5,675 bases of DNA from assembly GCA_905235765.1 (NCBI GenBank), contig CAJOMM010000097.1, positions 1 through 5,675 on the forward strand, given 5' to 3'. Positions 1-4,524 of this stretch are shown one piece after another. The first letter of the stretch is position 1, and each line of letters opens with the position of its first letter. Source of the stretch: an uncultured Clostridia bacterium (lineage in GTDB: Bacteria; Bacillota; Clostridia; Christensenellales; Borkfalkiaceae). The position numbers were made by a program, and so were the translations under genes. The notes beneath the pieces are model-generated. The model saw only the letters and a list, made by a program, of their open reading frames with translations, searched no databases and had not been told where the DNA came from.

Positions 1-1
1 C

Positions 2-93
2 GTAAAGGGGGATAAGGCGTATCGTTTCGCCAAAACTACCAAATTTTCCGGAATAATATATGAAAAGAAGGTCGCAAAGGCGACCTTCTTTTA
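2..93 (+). CDS. possible 3' end of an upstream gene (partial, doubtful)
   Basis: One plus-strand frame is open from the left edge to a TAG at 91-93 (readable as VKGDKAYRFAKTTKFSG followed by a basic tail). The other two plus frames stop at 3-5 and 13-15. I do not recognise a family. If this frame is real, its last codons lie inside the terminator hairpin at 63-92, which is unusual. It is at least as likely that the upstream gene stops at 5 or 15, or outside the window, and that this is non-coding leader to the terminator. Confidence 0.2.
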
Positions 94-98
94 GTTTT
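63..98 (+). terminator. intrinsic terminator of the upstream unit, probably bidirectional
   Basis: A perfect 13-bp stem (AAAAGAAGGTCGC at 63-75, GCGACCTTCTTTT at 80-92) closes an AAAG loop. The T-rich 3' arm followed by AGTTTT supplies the U-tract on the plus strand. The AAAA at the foot of the 5' arm gives TTTT on the minus strand, so it could also stop transcripts running out of the XRE gene. It shares the core GGTCGC-N4-GCGACC with the terminator after rplI. Confidence 0.85.
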
Positions 99-121
99 GA
101 AAACAATAAACCCCCAAATAG

Positions 122-164
122 TGATATGCACCCCAAAAGTGTCTAACTTTTGGGGTGCATATCA
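122..164. repeat. perfect 19-bp inverted repeat with IS3-like ends
   Basis: Arms at 122-140 and 146-164 are perfectly complementary around a 5-nt GTCTA spacer. No T-run follows on either strand, so it is not a canonical terminator. The part GTCTAACTTTTGGGGTGCA (141-159) resembles the right end of IS3-family (IS150-group) elements, and TGCACCCCAAAAGT (127-140) the matching left end, with the expected TG...CA tips at 127 and 159. Read this way it is two transposon ends joined with no interior: a remnant, or a tiny repeat that can be moved in trans. The IS3 link comes from recalled end sequences and was not searched. No clear direct target duplication flanks it. Confidence 0.6.
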
Positions 165-181
165 AGGCTGGTGGATTTTAT

Positions 182-385
182 TTAAAAATTTTTTCTATCA
201 AAAAGCTCGTCAAGACTAACATCGTAAAAATCGGCAATTTTAATAACCGTCTCATAGTCAGGTCTCACTTTATTGTTTTCGTATCTCGTATAATTTACAC
301 GCGAAACCCCGATTTTTTCCGAAATCTCCGCTTGCGTAAGGTGAAACGTCTTTCTTAAGTATTTTAAATTTTTTCCAAGATCCAT
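182..385 (-). CDS. XRE/Cro-CI family transcriptional repressor (67 aa)
   Basis: This encodes a minimal helix-turn-helix DNA-binding protein made almost entirely of one HTH_3 domain. Residues 4-14 form the first helix, LTQAEISEKIGVS (16-28) carries the typical LTQ-x-E-LA-like helix 2 and turn, and VSRVNYTRYENN (27-38) is the recognition helix with the common YE-N signature. Residues 43-62 (YETVIKIADFYDVSLDELF) are the usual C-terminal helices. It has no sensor, peptidase or toxin domain, so any signal must act through dimerisation, a partner or protein turnover. The ATG at 385 is preceded by GGGAG (391-395 on the complement) at normal spacing. The gene is divergent from the membrane operon starting at 474. 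Two identical-type GTACA-N5-TGTAC palindromes between them are the obvious binding sites, implying autorepression and repression of the operon. The family call is firm; the target assignment is inferred from position. Confidence 0.92.
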   Translation of the reverse strand: MDLGKNLKYLRKTFHLTQAEISEKIGVSRVNYTRYENNKVRPDYETVIKIADFYDVSLDELFDRKNF

Positions 386-402
386 TTTTACTCCCTATTT
401 TA

Positions 403-431
403 TTGACATTGTACAGAATATGTACTATAAT
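403..431 (+). promoter_or_regulatory. consensus sigma-A promoter of the membrane operon
   Basis: TTGACA (403-408) and TATAAT (426-431) are both perfect consensus and separated by exactly 17 bp, which predicts a start near 438. Such a strong core promoter next to a repressor gene suggests the operon is normally held off by repression. The first operator lies wholly in the spacer and would block RNA polymerase directly. Confidence 0.9.
411..425. promoter_or_regulatory. operator 1, GTACA-N5-TGTAC palindrome
   Basis: GTACA (411-415) and TGTAC (421-425) are perfect inverted half-sites around GAATA. The site fills most of the spacer between -35 and -10 of the plus-strand promoter, and lies near the expected start of the divergent XRE transcript. 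The half-site size and odd-length symmetry suit a small XRE dimer. Binding by the neighbouring repressor is inferred. Confidence 0.8.
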
Positions 432-457
432 AAGTAAAAAGTACAAATTATGTACAA
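427..457 (-). promoter_or_regulatory. possible promoter of the XRE gene
   Basis: On the minus strand TTGTAC (457 to 452) and TATTAT (432 to 427) make a -35/-10 pair, with a longer than ideal 19-bp spacer. The -10 is nearly superposed on the opposite-strand TATAAT at 426-431. The predicted start near 420 would give a leader of about 35 nt. The -35 overlaps operator 2, consistent with autorepression. The match is modest. Confidence 0.35.
441..455. promoter_or_regulatory. operator 2, GTACA-N5-TGTAC palindrome
   Basis: GTACA (441-445) and TGTAC (451-455) repeat the half-sites of operator 1, here around AATTA. The centres of the two operators (418 and 448) are 30 bp apart, close to three helical turns, which would place two dimers on the same DNA face and permit cooperative binding. 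The site lies just downstream of the predicted start of the plus-strand operon and over the candidate -35 of the XRE gene. Confidence 0.8.
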
Positions 458-460
458 AAG

Positions 461-476
461 AGGAGTTTTAAGAGTG
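461..476 (+). promoter_or_regulatory. ribosome binding site that fixes a GTG start at 474
   Basis: AGGAG at 461-465 is followed by 8 nt and GTG at 474-476. An in-frame ATG 24 bp upstream (450-452) lies inside operator 2, has no Shine-Dalgarno site of its own and would add a charged stretch ahead of a clean signal sequence. The GTG is therefore the preferred start. Confidence 0.8.
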
Positions 477-1580
477 GCAAAGATAATAAAAATTGTCGTA
501 AGTATTGCGCTTGCGGTCGTTTCTTTGTTTGTTAGCGTAACCGTAGCGGAAATCGGAGCCGGGAAAGGAAACGGGGCTGATAAAAAAGTCAATACAATTC
601 AAGAGTTTGGCGATTTGTTGACAAACTTTATGTCTATTTCGGCTAAGAAAAGCGAAGAGCCGAATGCGGTGAGTGGTCAAATAAAAAAGGAGTTGGGCCT
701 TGATATACTTTCGCAGTATATTGAGTCAGAAGAAGAGACTAAAGAGGTATACGACAGGAATTATACCAGTGCGACTTTGTCTTCCCAGTCAACAGTAGGG
801 TTTTACGTGTCTCAAAGTAGTAGTTCCTCCCAAACATACTATTCTGTCGAGTCTAAACTGAAAATGGTAAGAGACTTTAAAATGTATATTACACCGTATG
901 CAATTTTATATAAAATAAAGGGATTTATAAGCTCTGAGAACAAGGTGTCGGGTAATTCTTCAAAAACAGTTGTAGATTTCGATATGGAACTATATGAGGG
1001 AGAGTCGAAAGCTTTTATAAGGGTGTTTAACCTTGAGGCGACCAGTCATACACTTTATAAAGGTGAGAGCGATCAAGATAAATTTATATTTCCTTTAGAA
1101 TATTTAAATCGTTGGATTTTGCTTGATGATTATGCTTCTGTTTCAAGTGTTTCTTCAACGTTATCTGAAACAACGGAAATCAATCTAAAAATATTTAGTA
1201 TTATCGGAGAAACCTTAAACTCCATCCAAGCAAACGAATTAAAGCAATCCGGAAAAACTTTTTTAATCGGCAGCGAAAGATTTGACAGGTTGTTTTACGA
1301 TATAGTTAAAGCGCAAGGAGTATCGCTTCCGTCAGTGGCTGAAGTAAAGGGGACGGCTTTTGCAGATCTTAGCGATGAGGTTGTTCCGAAAATGGTTTTA
1401 GATTTTAATATAAACGAAAAGGATTCAAACACTAATTCGTATGCAACTTCGAGTTATAATGTATCGGCGAGCGAGAGAGACGATATATGTTTTTACAATA
1501 TTAACAATACCGTAATTACACAGAATATTGACATGACGAATATACTTTACGCGTCGCAAATAGATATAGGAGATAATTAA
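474..1580 (+). CDS. hypothetical exported or membrane-anchored serine-rich protein (368 aa)
   Basis: I do not recognise this family. From the GTG start the protein has a basic N-tip (K3, K6) and a hydrophobic segment at residues 7-25 ending SVTVA-E, so it is either cleaved after A25 or stays as a signal anchor. There is no lipobox; the only cysteine is C339. Residues 26-95 are mostly charged and helix-like. A serine/tyrosine-rich linker (102-124) follows, then a region with alternating hydrophobic residues suggesting beta strands (about 128-220) and a C-terminal part (about 260-368) ending in further strand-like sequence around DDICFYNINNTVI (336-348). This is loosely reminiscent of LolA/LppX-type curved-sheet lipoproteins, but that is a guess. 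No catalytic motif is visible. It is first in an operon with the polytopic protein at 1583, only 2 nt downstream, so the two probably form one envelope complex. It is expected to be under XRE control. Confidence 0.85.
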   Translation: MAKIIKIVVSIALAVVSLFVSVTVAEIGAGKGNGADKKVNTIQEFGDLLTNFMSISAKKSEEPNAVSGQIKKELGLDILSQYIESEEETKEVYDRNYTSATLSSQSTVGFYVSQSSSSSQTYYSVESKLKMVRDFKMYITPYAILYKIKGFISSENKVSGNSSKTVVDFDMELYEGESKAFIRVFNLEATSHTLYKGESDQDKFIFPLEYLNRWILLDDYASVSSVSSTLSETTEINLKIFSIIGETLNSIQANELKQSGKTFLIGSERFDRLFYDIVKAQGVSLPSVAEVKGTAFADLSDEVVPKMVLDFNINEKDSNTNSYATSSYNVSASERDDICFYNINNTVITQNIDMTNILYASQIDIGDN

Positions 1581-1582
1581 TA

Positions 1583-2650
1583 ATGGCAGAACTAAAGAAA
1601 AATAAGACAATGCTGACACTATTAACAGTTTGTCTCATAATATTTCAAATTGCGACTCTTGCTGCGCTTTTGTTTGGTGCAACATACTGTTATGGAGTAA
1701 ATACATCGGCAATTAATGTTATTAATTTTATATTTGAATTGTTCACTATAAACAGCTCAAATGTTACCATTGTTTTATCGAGAACGGCAATAGGGGTCGC
1801 GTATGTAGTTATTCTTGTTATCGGTTTTAAGCAGGTTTTCGGCACTATTGCAGCAATTCAAGTCTGGAAAAACAAAAAAATAACAGATGAGTGGTATGTT
1901 GACAGTTTATTGAACGACTGCTCGGTGTCGTTCTGTTGTTTTATCGATTTTATAATTATATCGGCAATGATATCTGAATTTAATATAAGCGTCTTCGTTC
2001 AAGGGTTGTTGGTTGTCGGTACTATTTTGTCATTAGGATTGTTAATATATAAACGTTACATAAAAAAAGGGCAACTAAAACTTGAAGCCTTTTTGATAAA
2101 CGGGGTGAAGATATTGACGGTAGGCGCAGTTTTAATAGCAATAAGTTTTTTTATAATAAGTCCCGTAGTGAAAAAGCAGTGTTATGACTTTGTGTTCATA
2201 GGTGTCGCGATAGAAAGTGCGGCAATTTACTCGATATATACAAAGTTTATCGATAATATCTTGGTTTTCACTTTGATTATATTATATATGCACATGATCC
2301 GTATATTTATAAGCGACGACAAAGATAATCAAGTAAAAGCGTCGGCAAAATTGATAATATTTTCATCATTGATAATGGTGCTGAATTGCATCTTCAGAAC
2401 ATATGCGACCGGAGGAAATGTCACGTACTCGTTTGACACCGAAGTTCTTGCGCAGTGGTATGAATATGCGAAAGTCAAATATTTACCTATATGTTTACTT
2501 TCTATAGCATGTACGCTCGCCATATCGTGTGAAATTCCAAAAGACTTCTCTTTATTCGGTAAAAACCATAAAAAGAAAGAAAGCAAAGACAAACAAAACT
2601 TAGAGGAGACAGATGAAACCAAGGAAAACGTAGAGGTGGTACCAGAATGA
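1583..2650 (+). CDS. hypothetical polytopic membrane protein (355 aa)
   Basis: This is an integral membrane protein of no family I can name. Likely membrane segments are at about 11-34, 66-93, 113-131, 136-156, 173-193, 202-220 (weak), 224-243, 255-271 and 299-316, giving 8 or 9 spans. It ends in a hydrophilic tail (326-355) that begins lysine-rich (KNHKKKESKDK) and ends acidic, probably cytoplasmic by the positive-inside rule. I see no ATP-binding, protease, transporter or kinase motif. Cysteines occur in and near the membrane (C17, C36, C113, C118, C119, C200, C269, C304, C310). The ATG at 1583 follows the previous stop by 2 nt, with AGGAG at 1568-1572 inside the end of the upstream gene, so translation is probably coupled. 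Terminator 2689-2720 closes the operon. Codon use is AT-rich, with many ATA and TTA codons, unlike rplI and polA. Confidence 0.88.
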   Translation: MAELKKNKTMLTLLTVCLIIFQIATLAALLFGATYCYGVNTSAINVINFIFELFTINSSNVTIVLSRTAIGVAYVVILVIGFKQVFGTIAAIQVWKNKKITDEWYVDSLLNDCSVSFCCFIDFIIISAMISEFNISVFVQGLLVVGTILSLGLLIYKRYIKKGQLKLEAFLINGVKILTVGAVLIAISFFIISPVVKKQCYDFVFIGVAIESAAIYSIYTKFIDNILVFTLIILYMHMIRIFISDDKDNQVKASAKLIIFSSLIMVLNCIFRTYATGGNVTYSFDTEVLAQWYEYAKVKYLPICLLSIACTLAISCEIPKDFSLFGKNHKKKESKDKQNLEETDETKENVEVVPE

Positions 2651-2660
2651 GATTCTCATT
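2646..2660. repeat. 15-bp palindrome AATGAGA-T-TCTCATT over the operon stop codon
   Basis: The two 7-bp arms are perfectly complementary around T2653, and the element includes the TGA stop at 2648-2650. With a one-base centre it would not form a useful RNA hairpin, so it looks more like a DNA site than a terminator. Its length and symmetry resemble 7-1-7 operators, but it is not near any recognised promoter and may be chance. Confidence 0.45.
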
Positions 2661-2688
2661 ACGAGAGACTGACAAGGATTAACTTGAT

Positions 2689-2720
2689 CGGCGCGGAAAT
2701 ATTTCCGCGCCGTTTTTTTT
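2689..2720 (+). terminator. intrinsic terminator of the membrane operon
   Basis: A GC-rich perfect palindrome has arms CGGCGCGGAAAT (2689-2700) and ATTTCCGCGCCG (2701-2712), whose central AT bases form the loop. Eight Ts follow (2713-2720). It lies 38 nt after the stop of the polytopic protein. On the minus strand no T-run follows, so it would be at best a weak terminator for the converging DUF1540 gene. Confidence 0.93.
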
Positions 2721-2758
2721 GTCGATTGATTCTTTGAAGAATTTTTGTGTTATCGGTA

Positions 2759-2905
2759 TTAGTATTGTTCGGAAAAATCGCCGCAGCAGGTACAGTTTTC
2801 GCCCTCGCCGCAAGTAACTTTGATGTCTTCCAGACCGCAATAACCCTTTTCGGTGTTGTGGCGGCATTTAGTAACGTCGCACTTAATACAATAATTATTT
2901 TCCAT
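2759..2905 (-). CDS. small cysteine-rich DUF1540-type protein (48 aa)
   Basis: The minus-strand frame from ATG at 2905 to TAA at 2759 encodes 48 residues with eight cysteines (C6, C9, C14, C23, C32, C38, C40, C41). The order I-x-C-x-V-x2-C-x-HN, then C-x4-I-x-V-x-C and finally C-x-C-C-x-DF matches the DUF1540 motif of small, probably metal-binding proteins common in Clostridia and Bacilli, whose function is not established. The Shine-Dalgarno AAAGGA sits about 5 nt upstream of the ATG. A plus-strand frame runs through the same DNA into rplI, but it has no start signal; the cysteine pattern and ribosome site support the minus strand. It is divergent from rplI with about 100 bp between start codons. 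I found no convincing promoter for it. CDS and family are both fairly secure. Confidence 0.85.
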   Translation of the reverse strand: MENNYCIKCDVTKCRHNTEKGYCGLEDIKVTCGEGENCTCCGDFSEQY

Positions 2906-2959
2906 AACGTTCCTTTACGATATATTATGTCCGTTTTTTACGAAAGCATACCTCTATTA

Positions 2960-2988
2960 TTGACATATTTTTTTATTTGCGTTAAAAT
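2960..2988 (+). promoter_or_regulatory. sigma-A promoter of rplI
   Basis: TTGACA (2960-2965) and TAAAAT (2983-2988) are separated by 17 bp. Transcription should start near 2995, which would leave a leader of only about 13 nt with the Shine-Dalgarno AGGAG (2997-3001) almost at the 5' end. Confidence 0.82.
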
Positions 2989-3007
2989 ATTAAAAAAGGA
3001 GAATATT

Positions 3008-3448
3008 ATGAAAGTCGTATTATTAAAAGACGTTAAAGGTTCCGGCAAAGCCGGAGACGTGATAGAAGCCAAAACCGGTTACGCCCAGAACTATCTTATA
3101 AAAAACGGGCTTGCCAAGGTTGCGGACGCTTCCGCATTGAACGAAAACAAGGCGCAGAAAGCGGCGGCGGAATACCACAGAGAACAGACCTTAAAGCAGA
3201 ATAAAGAACTTCGCGAAAAACTCGACGGCAAGGAGATTACCCTTCAGATGAAAAGCGGCGGCACGGGTAAATTTTTCGGCGCGGTAACCGGTAAAGAAAT
3301 AGCCGATAAACTTTATGAAATGGGCTTTGATATCGATAAAAAGAAGATACAGTTATCTCCGAATATAAAGGTTGCCGGCAGATATCCCGTATCGATAAGA
3401 ATTTCCGCCGAAGAAACGGCAAAAATCACCGTAAACATTATAAATTAA
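3008..3448 (+). CDS. rplI: 50S ribosomal protein bL9 (146 aa)
   Basis: bL9 binds 23S rRNA in the large subunit near the L1 stalk and helps keep the reading frame. The N-terminal domain (1-52) shows the family signature: MKVVLLKDVKGSGKAG, then G24-Y25-x2-N28-Y29-L30 and G34-L-A36. A charged, alanine/lysine/glutamate-rich helix (about 41-74) links it to the C-terminal domain (75-146), which carries the conserved GKFFGAVTGKEIADKL (87-102). Its 146 residues are close to the usual 148. The start at 3008 is fixed by AGGAG at 2997-3001 and by the conserved MKVVLL N-terminus; the frame stays open further upstream, but that DNA is the DUF1540 gene and the promoter. It stands alone here, without the gdpP or dnaB neighbours often seen in Firmicutes, and ends at a convergent terminator. 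Confidence 0.98.
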   Translation: MKVVLLKDVKGSGKAGDVIEAKTGYAQNYLIKNGLAKVADASALNENKAQKAAAEYHREQTLKQNKELREKLDGKEITLQMKSGGTGKFFGAVTGKEIADKLYEMGFDIDKKKIQLSPNIKVAGRYPVSIRISAEETAKITVNIIN

Positions 3449-3464
3449 AGCGCTTGAAAGTAAT

Positions 3465-3498
3465 AAAAAAAAGGGGTCGCGGTTGCGACCCCTTTTAC
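3465..3498. terminator. bidirectional terminator between rplI and the DUF308-like gene
   Basis: A perfect 12-bp stem (AAAAGGGGTCGC at 3469-3480, GCGACCCCTTTT at 3485-3496) closes a GGTT loop. TTTT ends the plus-strand side, and the A-run from 3465 supplies a U-tract for transcripts on the minus strand. It serves rplI (stop at 3448) and the converging gene (stop at 3506). Confidence 0.93.
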
Positions 3499-3505
3499 GT
3501 TAAAA

Positions 3506-4057
3506 TCAGTCTGCTTTTTTCTTTTTATTGTCGGAAATAATCTTTACAATGCAGTATATGGCGACGAGGATAAGGGCTATTCCCAAAACCACGCTTACAA
3601 ATTCTTTAAAAGCCGATACGGTAAGTATCAATATACCGAAGACTAAAAGCGCCACGCCGAAGATAAGTTTTATCGCGAAAGCGAAATAATTTTTTTCTTT
3701 TCTTACGGTTAACCCGAGTACGGCGTCCAAGGTAATTCCCGAACCTATCGCTACCGTAAGATACGGTATATACGAGAAAATCAGATCCATTACTTTAGCG
3801 GTCATACAAAGTATACCGAAAGCCAAGATACCGTAACCGATTATAGCGGTTACGGTCAATAAAGACTTTTGCGCCGCCAAGGACACGATTAAAAAGACCA
3901 CGCCGGCAACTATAAAGCCTATTCCCAAAACGACGGAAATCGCGGCTTCACCCATAGCGGGCGACATACAGAAAAGTATGCCGATTACTAACAAAACGCA
4001 ATACTTAATCAAATTAATCTTAGCGGTTCCGTTTGTTTTCTTTTTTTCTTCAGACAT
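3506..4057 (-). CDS. HdeD/DUF308-like six-helix membrane protein (183 aa)
   Basis: This is a small integral membrane protein with a basic/acidic N-terminal tail (1-14), six hydrophobic segments (about 15-32, 38-60, 66-85, 92-116, 124-147, 151-174) and a lysine-rich end (KKKKAD). The repeated glycine-rich patterns such as VVLGIGFIVAGVVFLI, LIFGVALLVFGILIL and VVLGIALILVAIYCIV, each after a short polar turn, are typical of the DUF308 (HdeD-like) family. In enterobacteria HdeD is linked to acid resistance; in Firmicutes the role is unknown, so no function is assigned. Length and six spans fit the family. The ATG at 4057 has AAAGGAGAT (4065-4073 on the complement) at good spacing. It has its own promoter at 4180-4208 and is separated from the upstream tRNA by a terminator, so it is probably monocistronic. 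Confidence 0.88.
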   Translation of the reverse strand: MSEEKKKTNGTAKINLIKYCVLLVIGILFCMSPAMGEAAISVVLGIGFIVAGVVFLIVSLAAQKSLLTVTAIIGYGILAFGILCMTAKVMDLIFSYIPYLTVAIGSGITLDAVLGLTVRKEKNYFAFAIKLIFGVALLVFGILILTVSAFKEFVSVVLGIALILVAIYCIVKIISDNKKKKAD

Positions 4058-4179
4058 AAAATATATCTCCTTTATATAAATTTTAACCGTTTATAAGCGC
4101 GATAATACTTCTGCAAATTATTTAAACGCAAGAATTTTGTCGTCGTTTTTACCTTTTTCAGCCAACGGTAATTTTTAAC

Positions 4180-4208
4180 AGTATAAGCAAAAAATTTCCG
4201 ATTGTCAA
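4180..4208 (-). promoter_or_regulatory. sigma-A promoter of the DUF308-like gene
   Basis: On the minus strand TTGACA (4208 to 4203) and TATACT (4185 to 4180) are separated by 17 bp. The predicted start near 4173 gives a leader of about 115 nt before the ATG at 4057. A weaker internal alternative is TTGCGT (4131 to 4126) with TATTAT (4107 to 4102), spacing 18. Confidence 0.8.
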
Positions 4209-4252
4209 TAGTTTTTTTTACGGGCATTATATTGAACCTGAAAATTTTTAAT

Positions 4253-4289
4253 AAAAAAACGAACTCCGAAAAATATTCCGAGTTCGTTT
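4253..4289 (-). terminator. intrinsic terminator of the tRNA-Leu transcript
   Basis: On the minus strand a stem AAACGAACTC/GAGTTCGTTT (4280-4289 with 4257-4266) carries a G.G mismatch and three further pairs toward the loop, and is followed by a run of Ts (4253-4259 as A on the plus strand). It starts about 10 nt after the CCA end of the tRNA, separating it from the DUF308-like gene. Confidence 0.88.
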
Positions 4290-4299
4290 CAATGGGTGT

Positions 4300-4386
4300 T
4301 GGTGCCAAAGGCGGGACTTGAACCCGCACGGTATCGCTACCACTGGATTTTGAGTCCAGCGCGTCTGCCAATTTCACCACTTTGGC
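4300..4386 (-). tRNA. tRNA-Leu(CAA)
   Basis: This 87-nt class II tRNA is read on the minus strand. The acceptor stem pairs GCCAAAG with CTTTGGC and the 3' CCA is encoded (4300-4302). The anticodon stem CTGGA/TCCAG encloses the loop CT-CAA-AA, giving anticodon CAA for leucine UUG codons. The long variable arm (TGGTAGCGATACCGT) is typical of leucine tRNAs, and the T arm is GCGGG-TTCAAGT-CCCGC. The overall pattern matches bacterial tRNA-Leu(CAA). It has its own upstream promoter and downstream terminator, so it is a single-gene unit. Confidence 0.97.
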
Positions 4387-4435
4387 GAAAAAATTTGCGG
4401 TTTATCGTAATTTATCTGTATTTTTTCTTTTTTTT

Positions 4436-4465
4436 ATGTTACAATTAAATTACCGATAAAGTCAA
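4436..4465 (-). promoter_or_regulatory. promoter of tRNA-Leu (proximal)
   Basis: On the minus strand TTGACT (4465 to 4460) and TAACAT (4441 to 4436) have an 18-bp spacer. A start near 4429 would put about 43 nt of A-rich leader ahead of the mature 5' end at 4386. Confidence 0.6.
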
Positions 4466-4476
4466 TCTTCGTATTG

Positions 4477-4482
4477 TATGAT
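4477..4482 (+). promoter_or_regulatory. candidate -10 element for polA
   Basis: TATGAT directly preceded by TTG is the best -10 upstream of polA, and would start transcription near 4489, giving a leader of about 36 nt. No acceptable -35 lies 16-18 bp upstream, so the promoter is weak or misassigned. Confidence 0.3.
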
Positions 4483-4506
4483 AGCATAGTTTTTATTTTT
4501 TAGCAA
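4478..4506 (-). promoter_or_regulatory. second possible promoter of tRNA-Leu (distal)
   Basis: On the minus strand TTGCTA (4506 to 4501) and TATCAT (4483 to 4478) have a 17-bp spacer and an extended TG-C before the -10. It lies upstream of the proximal promoter, so the tRNA may have tandem promoters. Its -10 overlaps a plus-strand TATGAT (4477-4482), which could be the polA -10. Confidence 0.5.
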
Positions 4507-4524
4507 GCGTTATTAAGGGGTTTT

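Noticed and set aside
122..164. Inverted repeat as an intrinsic terminator of the XRE gene
   Set aside because: No T-run follows the stem on the minus strand (nor on the plus strand); the arms look like transposon ends instead.
155..358. Plus-strand frame opposite the XRE gene
   Set aside because: Its start lies in the inverted repeat, it has no ribosome site, and it is the antisense of a clear HTH protein.
182..2650. XRE gene and neighbours as a type II toxin-antitoxin pair
   Set aside because: The partner genes are a 368-residue exported protein and a polytopic membrane protein on the opposite strand, not a small cytoplasmic toxin overlapping the antitoxin.
2646..2660. Fur-type operator at the 15-bp palindrome
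   Set aside because: It does not match the Fur box TGATAAT-N-ATTATCA and lies downstream of a gene with no promoter nearby.
2747..3007. Open plus-strand frame extending rplI upstream by 87 codons
   Set aside because: It has no ribosome site at 2747, bL9 starts at the conserved MKVVLL, and the region is the antisense of a DUF1540 gene plus the rplI promoter.
4072..4380. Minus-strand frame of about 100 codons across tRNA-Leu and its downstream region
   Set aside because: Its first part is a translation of the tRNA itself and it then runs through the tRNA terminator and the DUF308 promoter; there is no ribosome site.
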